A stretch of DNA of 64,000 nucleotides from Nocardia sp. CDC159 (GCF_023740735.1 NZ_JAMRXH010000002.1:434001-498000); one strand, 5' to 3'; counted from the first letter of the stretch, positions 38,099 through 48,258 are shown. Program-made: numbers and translations. The notes: generated by a model from the sequence alone, not told the origin.

Positions 38099-40236
38099 CG
38101 TGTCGCGCGCGCGGTCGCGCGGATCAATGCGCGCAGATCGGCCTCCAGCAGACGAAACAGCCAGTACGTCAGCACGAATGCCAGCATGCCACCCACGCTC
38201 AGCATTCGCACCGGCCCGATCACCAACGCCAGCTGGCCGTCGGGCACGAAGGTCGCGCTGGCCACCGCCAGCAGCGGTACCGACGCCGCCGCGGCCAGAT
38301 AGAAATTGCCGCGCCGGGCCAGCCGCCGCAGCTGCCGCCCGTCCTCGGGACCGACCGGACCGGCCACCAGCAGCCGAGGGTAGATCGAACGCACGACGTA
38401 CACGGTGACGAGGAAGAACGGATACGCCAGCGCGATCGCGGCGCACACCACCTGAGCGGTGTAGAACTGCACGAAGTTGCGCGACGGCAGCACCACCCCG
38501 GTGCTCATGAGCGCGATCGGCCAGGCGATTCCGGCCAGTAGCCACATGCCGAACGGTACCCACACCAGCCGATCCCCGATCGACAGCGTCTGCGCCCGCA
38601 CCCGGGGCAGATCCGTTGCCGGACAGCCGAGCCCGCGGTCGAGCCGCAGCGCCGCGAGCAGCGGCCGACGGCACAGCACGAGCATCAGCAGTGCCGCCAG
38701 CGGAAAGGCGATGGCGTTGTTGAACACCGCGATGGTCTGGAATCGCTGCTGATCCGCCGCCGACAGCCGGTCCACGATCAGGGTTTGATTGAGCCGGATG
38801 TTGTAGAGGCTCGCGAACAGATTCGGCACGCCGACGCAGACCGCCGCGATCGGCAGCGCCCACCGCCGCGCCCGGTAGCGCAGACTGTCCGGCGGTGGAT
38901 CGACCAGATCGCGGGCCCGCGGATCCAGACACAGCTCCAGCTGCCCGGCGAGTTCGGCGCCGGAACGCCAGCGCCGCACCGGCTCCGGATGCAGACAGTC
39001 CAACAGCACGCGGCGCAGCGTGGCGGGCGTCTCGGCGGGCAGTTCCCGCAGCGCACGCGGATCGACACCGGCTCCGCGATCGCGCAGCAGGGTGGTCAGG
39101 GGTTCCGGATCGTCGGGGGGTGGATCGGCGAACGGCCGTGTGCCGGTCAGCAGTTCCCACAGCAGCACGCCGAGAGCGAAGATGTCGGCGCGAGTGTCCG
39201 GCGGCGGGGCGGTCGGATCGATCAGCGCGGCCAGATGTTCGGGGGCCTGATACCGAACCGCGTCCGGATCGGCGGCGGGCGGTACGGCACAGGCGAAATC
39301 GGCCAGTTTCGGCACGCCCTCCGCGGTGAACAGCACATTCGCCGGTTGCACGGCCCCATGCGAAATCCCCTGGCGATCCGCGTAATCCAGGGCCGCGGCC
39401 AGGCGGCGGCCGATCCACGCCACGGTCTCCGGCCACGACAGCGCCGAGATCGCGTCGCGCACGGTGGAATCGGTCGGGCGGATCTCCCCCCGCGCTTCCA
39501 TTGCCCGATCCACCGAGCGCAACAACAGTTCCCCGCCGCCCGGCGCCGCCGCGCGGACCAGCCGCAGCAGATCGGCGCCCGAGCCGCCCGGTAGATACTG
39601 CATGTACTGCAGGCGCAGGGTCGCCCCCGACGCATCGGTCACCAGCCGCTGATCGAAGACCCGCACGATGTACTGGTGGTCGAGCTGGGCGACCCGGCGC
39701 GGATCGTGCTCATCGCCCGCCTCCACCCGCACCGCGACCAGCCGCTGCATCGAGAGCTGCCGGGCCAGAAAGACCTTCGCGTGCGCGCGGCCGCCCAGTT
39801 CGGTGAGCAGATCGAAATCGTCGAGCCGGGAACCGATCTCGATGCCCGCGGGCAAGTCGGGCCGGGCGCCCTCGGCGGCGGCGAATCGGCGGCGCAGTTC
39901 GTCGGCCTGCGCCGGATACTCGGCGCAGAACTCCTCCAGTCCGATCGCCTCCCTACGGCGGCGCAGTCCGTACTCCTCGCACACCAGCTCCACGAACGGC
40001 GCGGTGTCGACCAGATCCGGAAACTCACTGCCGTACTCCGACATGCGTCGCCCCGCACCCCGCCGCCAGCGCTGGCGCTGATCGATGCGGACCAGTTCGG
40101 CCAGCACCGCCAGCCGGACCGCGCTGCCATCGGGCAGATAGCGGGCCAGGGGCGGCGGATCGAAACCGGGCGCGCGCAGCGTGGCCTGCCAATCGGCGGC
40201 GAATCGCGCCGCCGTCGCCGCCGGAACCGTGTTCAC
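38095..40236 (-). CDS. Six-helix membrane Ser/Thr pseudokinase
   Basis: 713 residues, paralogous in layout and sequence to the kinase directly upstream: an N-terminal domain (1-130), kinase-like domain (about 140-420) and six membrane helices. Key residues are lost. The glycine loop is LGGRAHAKV, the ATP lysine is Arg170 (LVAVRVEAG), the HRD-K motif is HGA-Q at 293-297 (ISHGAVQPANVL), and DFG is DFA at 313-315. APE (YQAPEHL) remains. A catalytically dead regulator or scaffold is inferred. The GTG start is 4 bp after the upstream kinase stop. Confidence 0.9.
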   Translation of the reverse strand: MNTVPAATAARFAADWQATLRAPGFDPPPLARYLPDGSAVRLAVLAELVRIDQRQRWRRGAGRRMSEYGSEFPDLVDTAPFVELVCEEYGLRRRREAIGLEEFCAEYPAQADELRRRFAAAEGARPDLPAGIEIGSRLDDFDLLTELGGRAHAKVFLARQLSMQRLVAVRVEAGDEHDPRRVAQLDHQYIVRVFDQRLVTDASGATLRLQYMQYLPGGSGADLLRLVRAAAPGGGELLLRSVDRAMEARGEIRPTDSTVRDAISALSWPETVAWIGRRLAAALDYADRQGISHGAVQPANVLFTAEGVPKLADFACAVPPAADPDAVRYQAPEHLAALIDPTAPPPDTRADIFALGVLLWELLTGTRPFADPPPDDPEPLTTLLRDRGAGVDPRALRELPAETPATLRRVLLDCLHPEPVRRWRSGAELAGQLELCLDPRARDLVDPPPDSLRYRARRWALPIAAVCVGVPNLFASLYNIRLNQTLIVDRLSAADQQRFQTIAVFNNAIAFPLAALLMLVLCRRPLLAALRLDRGLGCPATDLPRVRAQTLSIGDRLVWVPFGMWLLAGIAWPIALMSTGVVLPSRNFVQFYTAQVVCAAIALAYPFFLVTVYVVRSIYPRLLVAGPVGPEDGRQLRRLARRGNFYLAAAASVPLLAVASATFVPDGQLALVIGPVRMLSVGGMLAFVLTYWLFRLLEADLRALIRATARATR

Positions 40237-40240
40237 GGCC

Positions 40241-42652
40241 TCATCTTTCCGCCCGCGGCGACGAGTCCGCGCCCCGCCCCAGCGCGGCCGGGTCGACCAC
40301 CCGCTCCAGCGCGCGCAGATCCGCCTCGAGCGCGCGGAACAGCACATAGGCGATCAGAAAGGCGATGATCGCGCCCACGCACAGCACCCGCACGGCCACG
40401 ATCACACTCGGAATGTCCGCGGGCGGCAGGAAGGTCACCCCCGCCACGGCCAGCAGTGGCACCGATGCCGTCACCGCCAGATATCCGGTGCATCTGCGGT
40501 CCAGCCGCCGCAGCCGAACCGCGTCGACGGCGCCGATCTCACCCTGCCGCAGGAAGATCGGATAGATGCTGCGCACCATGAAGAACGTCACCAGGAAGAA
40601 CGGATAGGCGACCGCCATCGCGCCGCAGATCAGCAGCGACCACAGGAAATGCACCAGCACCCGCGGCGTCACCTCGCCGGTGGCCAGCTGCATGGCCACC
40701 GGGAAGGTCACCGCGGACAGCGCCCATAGCGAGAACACCACCAGCACGGTGCGATCGCCCATCCGCAACGCGGCGTCGCGCGCCCGGGCGATCGTGGCCG
40801 AATCGTAGGTACGTCCCTTGCGCAGTCCCGTCGGCACCGTGATCAGGCATCGCGACAGGTACACCAGCGCCGCGATACCGACCGGAAAGAAGATCGCGTT
40901 CACCGCCGTCGTCACCGTCATGAACGTGTCCTGGGCCGGGACGCTGAGCCGGTCGATGATCAGCATCCGGTTGTGCTCGATGTTGTACAGCGAGGCGATG
41001 ACATTCGGCAGCCCGATCGCCAGCGCCAGCACCGGCACCCGCCACGGCCGCAACCGCAGTCGCCAGCTGTGCGGCGGCGGATCGACCAGATCGCGGGCCC
41101 GCTCGTCCAGGCACAGCTCCAGTTGCTGCGCCAGCTCCGTCCCGTCGGCCCAGCGCCTGTCGCGATCGGATTCCAGGCAGGCCAGCAGGACCCGGCGCAG
41201 CGCCGCCGGGCAATCGGGCGGAATGCGGCGCAGCGCCTCCGGATCCACCCCGGCGTGGCGTTGCGCCAGCATCTGTTTCAGGGTGCTGATATCGCCGTGC
41301 TCACTGGCCGTCGTATCGTCGAAAGGCTTCGCGCCCGTGAGCAATTCCCACAGCACCACACCCAGCGAATAGATATCCGAGCGAGTGTCCAGATCATCCG
41401 GTGAACGCTGATAGCCCGGATGGCAGGCCTCGAGCTGTTCGGGGGACATATACGACAGCGAGCCGCCGAAATAGGCGACCGGGCTGGTGCCCTCGAGATT
41501 GCGACTGAAGCTGATGTTGAAATCGGCCAGTTTCGGGACGGCCTCGGCGGTGAGCAGAACGTTGGCGGGTTTGATGTCGCGGTGCAGCACACCCTGGGCA
41601 TCGGCGTAGGCCAGTGCCTCGGCCAGGCGGCGGCCGAGCCAGGCCACCGTCTCCGGCCAGGACAGTGTCGCGAGTTCGGCGCGGACGCTGGAATCGGTGG
41701 GGCGGATCTCGCCCTTCTCCTCCATCGCGGCGTCGACGGCATCGAGCAGCAACTGCCCGCTGCGCTGCGCCGCGGGGGTGGCGCGCACCCAGCGCAGCAC
41801 GCCGAGCAGCGTGCCGCCGGGCAGGAACTGCATGTACAGCAGCCGAAGTCGGCGCGATGCCGAGTTGCCGCGAGGATCGTCGAGCAGCCGCTGATCGAAG
41901 ACGCGCACGATGTAGTCGTGGTCGAGCTGGGCCAGCGTCTGTGGTTCGGTACCGCGATCGGCGGAGATCTTCACCGCGACCAGACGCTGCAGCGCGCGCT
42001 GGCGGGCCAGGAAGACCCGGGCGAAGGCCCCGCTGCCGAGTCCGGTCAGCAGATCGAAATCGTCGATGCGCTGGCCGACTTGGATATCGTCCAGGCCCTC
42101 GGTGTCGACGGATTCGGCCAGTCCCGTGGTGGTGCGGGTGGCGTCGCCGGTCCAGATCGAGGTCGCGGGTGCGACGGTCGCGGTGAGTTCGGGGGCGGTG
42201 AGATCGGCGGCGGCGCGCCGGGTGCTCTGCTCCTCGTCGTCGGCATTGAGCATTTCGCGCAATTGCGTCGCCTGCGCGGGGAATTCCCGCAGACACTCGC
42301 GCGGATCGACCCGTTCGCCACTGTGCCGCCGGATCACGAACTCCTCGTAGACCAGACCGGCCGGAATTCGATCGGGGGTCAACTCCGGGAATTCCGAACA
42401 ATATTCGAGCAACCGTTTACGCACAGGTCCGCCCTGCCCGCCCGCTCGACGCAGCCAGCGGTGCCGTAGATCGATCCGAATGAGCTCGACCAGCGCACCC
42501 CGCCGCAGGGTATCGGCATCGGGGAGGTAGTCGACGATCTCCGGTGGACGGTCGGCGGACTCCCACGCGGCGGCGAACGCGGCCACCGCGCCGAATTCGA
42601 TTCCGGCCGTTGGCCGCCCGAACCCGTTGCCGGTGTCGAAACTGTAGCTCAT
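40241..42652 (-). CDS. Six-helix membrane Ser/Thr protein kinase
   Basis: 803 residues. An N-terminal alpha-rich domain (about 20-140, with LRRGALVELIRIDLRHRW) precedes the kinase domain (about 198-490). The glycine loop is GLGSGAFARVF, ATP Lys is Lys228 (LVAVKISAD), HRD is 357-359 with Lys361 (LHRDIKPANVLL), and the metal Asp is in DFN at 377-379 (Gly changed to Asn). SPE (YMSPEQLE) follows. About six hydrophobic segments occupy the last 250 residues, unlike the usual single helix and PASTA or beta-propeller sensor. AGGTG lies 5 nt before the ATG. Confidence 0.94.
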   Translation of the reverse strand: MSYSFDTGNGFGRPTAGIEFGAVAAFAAAWESADRPPEIVDYLPDADTLRRGALVELIRIDLRHRWLRRAGGQGGPVRKRLLEYCSEFPELTPDRIPAGLVYEEFVIRRHSGERVDPRECLREFPAQATQLREMLNADDEEQSTRRAAADLTAPELTATVAPATSIWTGDATRTTTGLAESVDTEGLDDIQVGQRIDDFDLLTGLGSGAFARVFLARQRALQRLVAVKISADRGTEPQTLAQLDHDYIVRVFDQRLLDDPRGNSASRRLRLLYMQFLPGGTLLGVLRWVRATPAAQRSGQLLLDAVDAAMEEKGEIRPTDSSVRAELATLSWPETVAWLGRRLAEALAYADAQGVLHRDIKPANVLLTAEAVPKLADFNISFSRNLEGTSPVAYFGGSLSYMSPEQLEACHPGYQRSPDDLDTRSDIYSLGVVLWELLTGAKPFDDTTASEHGDISTLKQMLAQRHAGVDPEALRRIPPDCPAALRRVLLACLESDRDRRWADGTELAQQLELCLDERARDLVDPPPHSWRLRLRPWRVPVLALAIGLPNVIASLYNIEHNRMLIIDRLSVPAQDTFMTVTTAVNAIFFPVGIAALVYLSRCLITVPTGLRKGRTYDSATIARARDAALRMGDRTVLVVFSLWALSAVTFPVAMQLATGEVTPRVLVHFLWSLLICGAMAVAYPFFLVTFFMVRSIYPIFLRQGEIGAVDAVRLRRLDRRCTGYLAVTASVPLLAVAGVTFLPPADIPSVIVAVRVLCVGAIIAFLIAYVLFRALEADLRALERVVDPAALGRGADSSPRAER

Positions 42653-42679
42653 AACGCACCTAACGATTCCGGGCATCGC

Positions 42680-42731
42680 CCGGATCATCGAGGACCGAAC
42701 GGTCGGATCACCGGAGGATCCGATGATCCGG
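42680..42731 (-). promoter_or_regulatory. Long inverted repeat upstream of the kinase operon
   Basis: CCGGATCATCG (42680-42690) and CGATGATCCGG (42721-42731) are perfect 11-bp arms 30 bp apart. Between them GACCG-AA-CGGTC is another 5-bp hairpin. It lies within the 291 bp between the divergent kinase and amidase genes. It could be a regulator site or kinase mRNA leader. Confidence 0.4.
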
Positions 42732-42943
42732 ATCCGTACTGGTCGGCCGCGGGTCCGACGGATAGAATCCGCCACACCCGAGATCATCATTCCCGAGCAC
42801 TGCCGGAAATGATAATTTGCGCGTCGATACCGAAACACCCATTTCGAACACGACGCGACGGGGGCACGAGTATGCAGAACGAGGGCACCGCGCTAGCGGA
42901 TGCGATATCGACCACCGCCACTCCAGCCGCGCAGGAGGTGCCG

Positions 42944-44299
42944 ATGGGCCCGCAGGATTCGGCGGCGCCGCCGACCGCCACCGCGATCGCGGCCGCCGTG
43001 CGGGACGGTACGACCCGGCCCGAGGAGATCCTCGACGCGGCCCTGGAGCGCATCCGCGTCGGCAATCCGAAGGTCAACGCCTTCTGCGCGGTCCGCACCG
43101 AGGCCGCCCGCGCGGAGGCGAAGGCGCTGGCCGATCGGCCCGATCTGGAGGCGCTGCCGCTGGCGGGCGTGCCGATCGCGGTGAAGAGCAATATCGATGT
43201 GGCGGGCGAGGTGAGCCGCGGCGGATCGCGGGCGGGCGACGAACGCCCCGCCGAATCCGATCATCCGGTGGTCCGCCGCCTGCGCGCGGCGGGGGCGATC
43301 GTCGTCGGACTGACCGAGATGCCCGAATTCGGCCTGTGGGGCGTCACCGATACGCCCGAGCGAATCACGCGCTCTCCCTGGAACATTCGCTACAGCGCGG
43401 GCGGTTCGTCGGGCGGTTCGGGTGCGGCGGTCGGCGCGGGACTGGTACCCGTCGCGCACGGCAACGACGGCCTGGGCTCGGTCCGGATTCCGGCGGCCTG
43501 CTGCGGCGTCTTCGGCATCAAGCCCGGCCGCGGCGTGGTACCCGCGCGGATCGGCGTGGACTCCTGGGGCGGGATGACCGAGAACGGCGTGCTCGCCACG
43601 ACCGTCGCCGATGCCGCACTGGTGCTGTCGGTACTGGCCGACCGCCCGGCACTGGCCGATCTCGAACCGCCGGCGCAGCTGCGTATCGGACTCGCCTTTG
43701 CCGCGCCCTCGCCGCTGCTGACGGTCGACAAGCAGTGGGCGGGCGCGGCCCGAACGGCCGCCCGGCTGGCCACGGCGGCCGGACATACCGTGACCTCCGC
43801 GACGCTGCCCTATGCGGGCGGCACCACCGCCGTGGCGCTGCGCTGGCTGGCCAATGCCGCGCGCGAGGCGGCCGAGATCGCGCATCCGGAACGACTACAG
43901 CGGCGCACCCGTACCCATGTGGCCCTCGGCCGTGCGGTGCTGCGCGCCGGACTGGTCCGGCCCGGGCAGGTCGATCGGATCGAGGCCCGGCTGCTGGACT
44001 TCTTCGAACAGCACGATGTCGTCATCACCCCCACCCTGGCCGGTCCCCCGCCGCTCGCCAAGGCCTGGCATGCGCGCGGCTGGCTGCCGAACATCCTTGC
44101 CAGCGCGCGGTATTCGCCGTTCACCCCGCTGTGGAATCTGGTCGGCTGGCCCGCGGTGAGCGTGCCGATGGGTCTGCACCCGCGCACCGGCACCCCGCTG
44201 GCCGCCCAGTTGGCCGGGCCGCCCGGTAGCGAGTCGACGCTACTGCGGCTGGCGGCTCAGCTGGAGGCCGCGCACCCGTGGCGGCGCACCGCCCCGTAA
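42944..44299 (+). CDS. Amidase (amidase signature family)
   Basis: 451 residues. The Ser-cisSer-Lys catalytic set is visible: Lys81 in VPIAVKSNIDV, Ser155/156 in SAGGSSGGSGAAVG and the nucleophile Ser179 in GNDGLGSVRIPA. It hydrolyses an amide in the cytosol; the substrate is not evident. The ATG used has an excellent AGGAGGTG 3 nt upstream. An earlier in-frame ATG (24 codons upstream) would add a variable segment. It faces the LysR gene tail to tail. Confidence 0.93.
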   Translation: MGPQDSAAPPTATAIAAAVRDGTTRPEEILDAALERIRVGNPKVNAFCAVRTEAARAEAKALADRPDLEALPLAGVPIAVKSNIDVAGEVSRGGSRAGDERPAESDHPVVRRLRAAGAIVVGLTEMPEFGLWGVTDTPERITRSPWNIRYSAGGSSGGSGAAVGAGLVPVAHGNDGLGSVRIPAACCGVFGIKPGRGVVPARIGVDSWGGMTENGVLATTVADAALVLSVLADRPALADLEPPAQLRIGLAFAAPSPLLTVDKQWAGAARTAARLATAAGHTVTSATLPYAGGTTAVALRWLANAAREAAEIAHPERLQRRTRTHVALGRAVLRAGLVRPGQVDRIEARLLDFFEQHDVVITPTLAGPPPLAKAWHARGWLPNILASARYSPFTPLWNLVGWPAVSVPMGLHPRTGTPLAAQLAGPPGSESTLLRLAAQLEAAHPWRRTAP

Positions 44300-44317
44300 C
44301 CGCGGGATCGGTGCGAA

Positions 44318-45193
44318 TCAGTCCTTCGCGGAGCCGAATCCGCCGGCCATCACCCGGTTGGCGAAATCGAGGATGGTGGGGCGGTCGTCGTCCGCGCGCC
44401 AGGCCACGGCCAGTTCGCACGGGGCCAGGCCGCTCACCTCGCGGGCGGTCAGGCCCGGCCAGCGATACATCGGAACATTGCTCTCGGCCAGCAGGCAGAC
44501 GCCCAGGCCGAGGCTGACGGCCTCGAGCCGCTCCTCGGCGGTCGCGGCCTCGCCGCCGATCTTGGCCTGGCGGCCGCCGCGGCCGTCGTTACCGAGCCAG
44601 AAGTCGCGCGCCGCACCGGCTTCCGACGGCATGGCGACGAACGGCTCGTCGAGCAGATCGGCGAAGTCGATGGTCTCGCGCTCGGCCAGCGCGTGGTTCT
44701 CCGGTAGTAACACCCAGCGCGGTTCGGTGCATAGCACCTGCCAGCGGTAGCGCCCGGCGTCCGGCACCGGCAGCCACATCAGGGCCAAATCGGCCTGCCG
44801 CCCGGCCAGTCCGCTGGACGGGTCGGTCCACGACGCCGAGTGCAGGGCCAGCCGATGCCCGCTCGCGCTCTCCAGATCGGCGATCAGGCCGCGGCCGATC
44901 GAGCTCTGGATGCCCACGCGCAGCACCTCACCGGCCTCCTGCAGGGCGACGTTGGTCACCTCCCACAGCTCCAGGATCTTGCGGGCGCCCTCGAGCAGCT
45001 CCTTGCCCGCCACCGTGAGCGCGACGCTGCGCTGGTTCCGGTCGAACAGCACGACGTCGAGCTGGCGTTCGAGCTGGCGGATCTGCCGCGACAGCGTCGG
45101 TTGAGCGATGTGCAGCCGCTGAGCGGCGTTGGTGAAGTGCAGTTCCTCAGCGACGGCGACGAAGTACCGCAAGTCGCGCAAATGCGGATCCAT
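44318..45193 (-). CDS. LysR-family transcriptional regulator
   Basis: 291 residues. The N-terminal winged HTH is MDPHLRDLRYFVAVAEELHF and AAQRLHIAQPTLSRQIRQLE; the periplasmic-binding-like effector domain runs from about residue 90. LysR proteins often control a divergent gene, but the upstream side here is a 362-bp gap that leads to hpt on the same strand, so the target is unclear (autoregulation, or the convergent amidase). AAGGGG precedes the ATG. Confidence 0.95.
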   Translation of the reverse strand: MDPHLRDLRYFVAVAEELHFTNAAQRLHIAQPTLSRQIRQLERQLDVVLFDRNQRSVALTVAGKELLEGARKILELWEVTNVALQEAGEVLRVGIQSSIGRGLIADLESASGHRLALHSASWTDPSSGLAGRQADLALMWLPVPDAGRYRWQVLCTEPRWVLLPENHALAERETIDFADLLDEPFVAMPSEAGAARDFWLGNDGRGGRQAKIGGEAATAEERLEAVSLGLGVCLLAESNVPMYRWPGLTAREVSGLAPCELAVAWRADDDRPTILDFANRVMAGGFGSAKD

Positions 45194-45555
45194 AGCCCCT
45201 TGCTATCAGAATCGGTCTTGGAAATCCAGCCGTATCAGACCTCTGAGTCGGGATAGAGGCACAGAAACAGCCGTCAGGTTTGTTAATCACAGCATAGGCC
45301 CTCTGCATAACCGCCGCACACCGGCCTCGGCGAATCTCCGGCCAACCAGGGAAGGCCAGGTGGGGACCGGTAATAAGACCGGCTGATCAGCAGTAACGCG
45401 CGCCACGCTCGGAGTCGGCGGGCAGCGCAGCGAGGTGTAACCGGATTCGTCCACGGGGCCAGCAACACCCGTCCGAACCAGGCATGCAGGGCACTCGGCC
45501 CCGGAGTGAAATTCCTCACACCACCGGCGTGGCGTGAATAGACACGCCGACCGGC
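45194..45555. other. Gene-free stretch between LysR gene and hpt
   Basis: 362 bp without a supported gene. It contains the LysR promoter. A 78-codon open frame on the minus strand (45283-45519) has no recognisable family or start signal and was not called. No hairpin strong enough to call as the hpt terminator was found. Confidence 0.5.
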
Positions 45556-46113
45556 TTAGGAGTTGCTATAGACCTTCGGATTCAGCGTGCCGATGTAAGG
45601 CAGATCGCGGTAGCGCTCGGCGTAGTCCAGGCCGTAACCGACGACGAACTCGTTGGGGATGTCGAAGCCCACGTGCGCGACATCGACATGGGTGCGCAAC
45701 GCATCGGGCTTGCGCAGCAGCGTGACCACCTCGAGCGAGGCCGGGTTGCGGCTGGACAGGTTGCGCTTGAGCCACGACAGCGTCAGGCCGGAGTCGATGA
45801 TGTCCTCGACGATGAGCACGTTGCGCCCGGCGATGTCCTTGTCGAGGTCCTTGAGGATGCGCACCACGCCCGAGGACGAGGTCGACGAGCCGTAGGACGA
45901 GACGGCCATGAACTCCATCTGGGTCGGAATGGGCAGGGCCTGAGCCAGATCCGCCATGAAGAAGATCGCGCCCTTGAGCACGGCCACCAGCAACAGGTCG
46001 CCCTCGGGCGCGTCGGCGGGGTAACGCTTGGCGATGAGTCCGGCGAGTTCGTCGACCTTCGCCTGGATCTGCTCCTCGGTGATCAGCACCGACGCGATGT
46101 CGTCCCCGTACAC
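45556..46113 (-). CDS. hpt: Hypoxanthine phosphoribosyltransferase
   Basis: 185 residues, type I PRTase. The PRPP-binding motif is [17 protein letters not shown], and the flexible-loop region [15 protein letters not shown] and the C-terminal base-binding [20 protein letters not shown] are intact. It salvages hypoxanthine and guanine in the cytosol. GTG start 16 bp after tilS, the same arrangement as in mycobacteria. Confidence 0.98.
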   Translation of the reverse strand: MYGDDIASVLITEEQIQAKVDELAGLIAKRYPADAPEGDLLLVAVLKGAIFFMADLAQALPIPTQMEFMAVSSYGSSTSSSGVVRILKDLDKDIAGRNVLIVEDIIDSGLTLSWLKRNLSSRNPASLEVVTLLRKPDALRTHVDVAHVGFDIPNEFVVGYGLDYAERYRDLPYIGTLNPKVYSNS

Positions 46114-46129
46114 GTGCGCTGGTTTCCCT

Positions 46130-47107
46130 TCACTGGTCTCGTGTTGCCAGCGTCAGCCTGCCATGTTCGCGCGCGGCAACCAACCTCGTCCCGGGCTTCG
46201 CGCCACCGACGGCCACGCCGCCCTGCCCGTGCCAGTGGGTGACCAGCGCATCGACCGCGCGTAAATGCTTGTCGGTCAGCCCTTTTGCGCCACCCGCGAC
46301 GAGCCAGGCGCGGATGGCCCGGCGGCGCAGCGCCGTCGGCGCAGTGGCGAGCGTCTCGATCGACAGCGTCACGCCATCGGTCGCGGCGACCAGCAACCTC
46401 TCGGCAAGCTCATCCAGGACGGCATTGTCGGCGCGCAACTGCTCGGCCGTGCGGGCCAGCGCGGGCGCGACCCCACCGCCGAGCACCTCCTCCAGCAGCG
46501 GCAGCACCTGCGCGCGCAGCCGCACCCGGGTGAACTCCGGGGCGCTGTTGTGCGGATCCTCGTGCGGTCGCAGGCCCAGATCGGCGCACAGCCGCCGGGT
46601 GTCGGCCCGACGCACGCCCAGCAGCGGCCGCCCCCACGGATCGGCGAAGGGGGCCATGCCCTGGATCGAGCGCGCTCCGGAGCCGCGGGCCAGGCCGAGC
46701 AGCACCGTCTCGGCCTGATCGTCGAGGGTGTGGCCGAGCAGCACCGGCAGGCCGTCGCGCGCGGCGGCCAGGGCGTCGTAGCGGGCGCGCCGGGCCGCGG
46801 CCTCCAGGCCACCGGTCCCACCCACCCGGACCCGCAGCACACGGGCGGATCGACAGCCCAGTCCGAGCGCGACCTCGGCCGCCGCGGCGGCGACCCGATC
46901 CGATCCGGATTGCAGACCGTGATCGACGATCAGGGCGTCCACCGCATCGGCCGCGTTGACCGCGGCCGCGGTCAAGGCGAGTGAGTCCGCGCCACCGGAC
47001 AGGGCGACGGCCACCACGCCGGTCGGTGCGAACTCCGCGAGCCAGGTGCGCACCGCGCGCCGCAGGACCAGCGCCGCGGGCGTCTCCGGCAGCGGCCGAG
47101 CGGTCAT
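46130..47107 (-). CDS. tilS: tRNA(Ile)-lysidine synthetase
   Basis: 325 residues. The PP-loop is [14 protein letters not shown], with the family segments [40 protein letters not shown] and [14 protein letters not shown]. It modifies C34 of the tRNA-Ile with CAU anticodon to lysidine. It is shorter than the E. coli form and lacks much of the C-terminal domain, as in mycobacteria. It starts one base after the protease stop (TGA-G-ATG). Confidence 0.97.
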   Translation of the reverse strand: MTARPLPETPAALVLRRAVRTWLAEFAPTGVVAVALSGGADSLALTAAAVNAADAVDALIVDHGLQSGSDRVAAAAAEVALGLGCRSARVLRVRVGGTGGLEAAARRARYDALAAARDGLPVLLGHTLDDQAETVLLGLARGSGARSIQGMAPFADPWGRPLLGVRRADTRRLCADLGLRPHEDPHNSAPEFTRVRLRAQVLPLLEEVLGGGVAPALARTAEQLRADNAVLDELAERLLVAATDGVTLSIETLATAPTALRRRAIRAWLVAGGAKGLTDKHLRAVDALVTHWHGQGGVAVGGAKPGTRLVAAREHGRLTLATRDQ

Positions 47108-47108
47108 C

Positions 47109-48245
47109 TCAGCCCAGCACCCGCGCGATCCAGCGCTGCGGATCGCCGATCTCATCGGTGCGCGGCAGCGTCCGCGGCTCGGACCAGACGGTGTTGAAGC
47201 GGGTCATGCCCACCGTGGTGACCACCTCGTCGACGAAGGCCTTACCGCGCACGTACTGCGCCACCTTCGCGTCCACCCCCAGCAGCGCGCGCAGCAGCCG
47301 CTGCACCGGATTCACCGGACGGTGGCGACGCTGATCGAACGCCTGGCGGATCTGCGCGACCGTCGGTACCACCGCGGGACCCACGGCATCCATCACATGA
47401 TCGGCATGGCCCTCGAGCAGCGTGCCGAGCATCAGCAACCGGTCCAGCGCCTCGCGCTGCGGCGGGGCCTGGGTGGCCCGCAGCAGGCCGAGCACGCCGG
47501 TGTCGGCCGGATCGTCGGTGCGCGGCCGGTTGCGGCGCTCGCGCACCTCGTCGAGCAGCCGCTGCAGCATGTCGGTGAGCGGTTCCTCCCCGACGTCACC
47601 GAGCACGCCCACGTTCTCGCGCATATAGTCCGCCAGCCAGGGCGCGGAGGAGAACTGCACGCGATGGGTCACCTCGTGCAGGCAGACCCAGAGCCGAAAG
47701 TCGCTGGGCGATACGCCCAGTGCACGCTCCACCGCCACGATATTGGGCGCGACCAGCAGCAGCGTGCCGTCGCGCCCGCTGAACGGGTCGTACTGACCCA
47801 GGATCGCGGTGGCCAGGAAGGCCAGCATGGCACCGGCCTGCACCCCGGCGGGCTTACCCGCGAAGCGGCCGCGGTCGGCGCCGGGTTCGCCGGTGAGCTG
47901 GGCCATCGAATCGGCCGCGGCCCGGATCCAGCCGGGCCGGTCCACGATCCGCGCGGCCGGGACCGCGCCGTCGTCGAGCAGCATGCTGACCTCACGCACC
48001 GGGCCCTCGGCCCGCGCGGAGGCCGCCGCCAATTCCGACACCACCTGCTCGGCCGAATACCGCGAGGTGCGCGGGCCCGGAGGCACCAGCACGCTCGCCG
48101 TGCGAGCGGCCATATTCCAGTCCACCGCCCCGGCCAGGGCCGACCGTTTCGGCTTGCGGACCAATTGGCCGGTGGCGACGTCGACCACCACCTGTTCGGA
48201 TCGCTGGGTTCGGCTGTCGGCCGCCTCGTCACCGGGTCCGCTCAT
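47109..48245 (-). CDS. Zinc-dependent metalloprotease (zincin-like, F420-associated family)
   Basis: 378 residues, at the Rv3626c position between dac and tilS. The zinc motif HEVTH lies in LWVCLHEVTHRVQFSSAPW, with a helical domain around it. No signal peptide is seen. The family is annotated as a zinc-dependent metalloprotease or 'coenzyme F420 biosynthesis-associated' protein; substrate unknown. The ATG with GGGTGG upstream was preferred; another in-frame ATG two codons earlier is possible. It starts 13 bp after the dac stop, so it is in one operon with tilS and hpt. Confidence 0.89.
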   Translation of the reverse strand: MSGPGDEAADSRTQRSEQVVVDVATGQLVRKPKRSALAGAVDWNMAARTASVLVPPGPRTSRYSAEQVVSELAAASARAEGPVREVSMLLDDGAVPAARIVDRPGWIRAAADSMAQLTGEPGADRGRFAGKPAGVQAGAMLAFLATAILGQYDPFSGRDGTLLLVAPNIVAVERALGVSPSDFRLWVCLHEVTHRVQFSSAPWLADYMRENVGVLGDVGEEPLTDMLQRLLDEVRERRNRPRTDDPADTGVLGLLRATQAPPQREALDRLLMLGTLLEGHADHVMDAVGPAVVPTVAQIRQAFDQRRHRPVNPVQRLLRALLGVDAKVAQYVRGKAFVDEVVTTVGMTRFNTVWSEPRTLPRTDEIGDPQRWIARVLG

Positions 48246-48258
48246 GTTCATCCACCCG

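Noticed and set aside
45283-45519. 78-codon minus-strand frame between LysR gene and hpt
   Set aside because: No family, no clear ribosome binding site and unusual composition; kept as gene-free.
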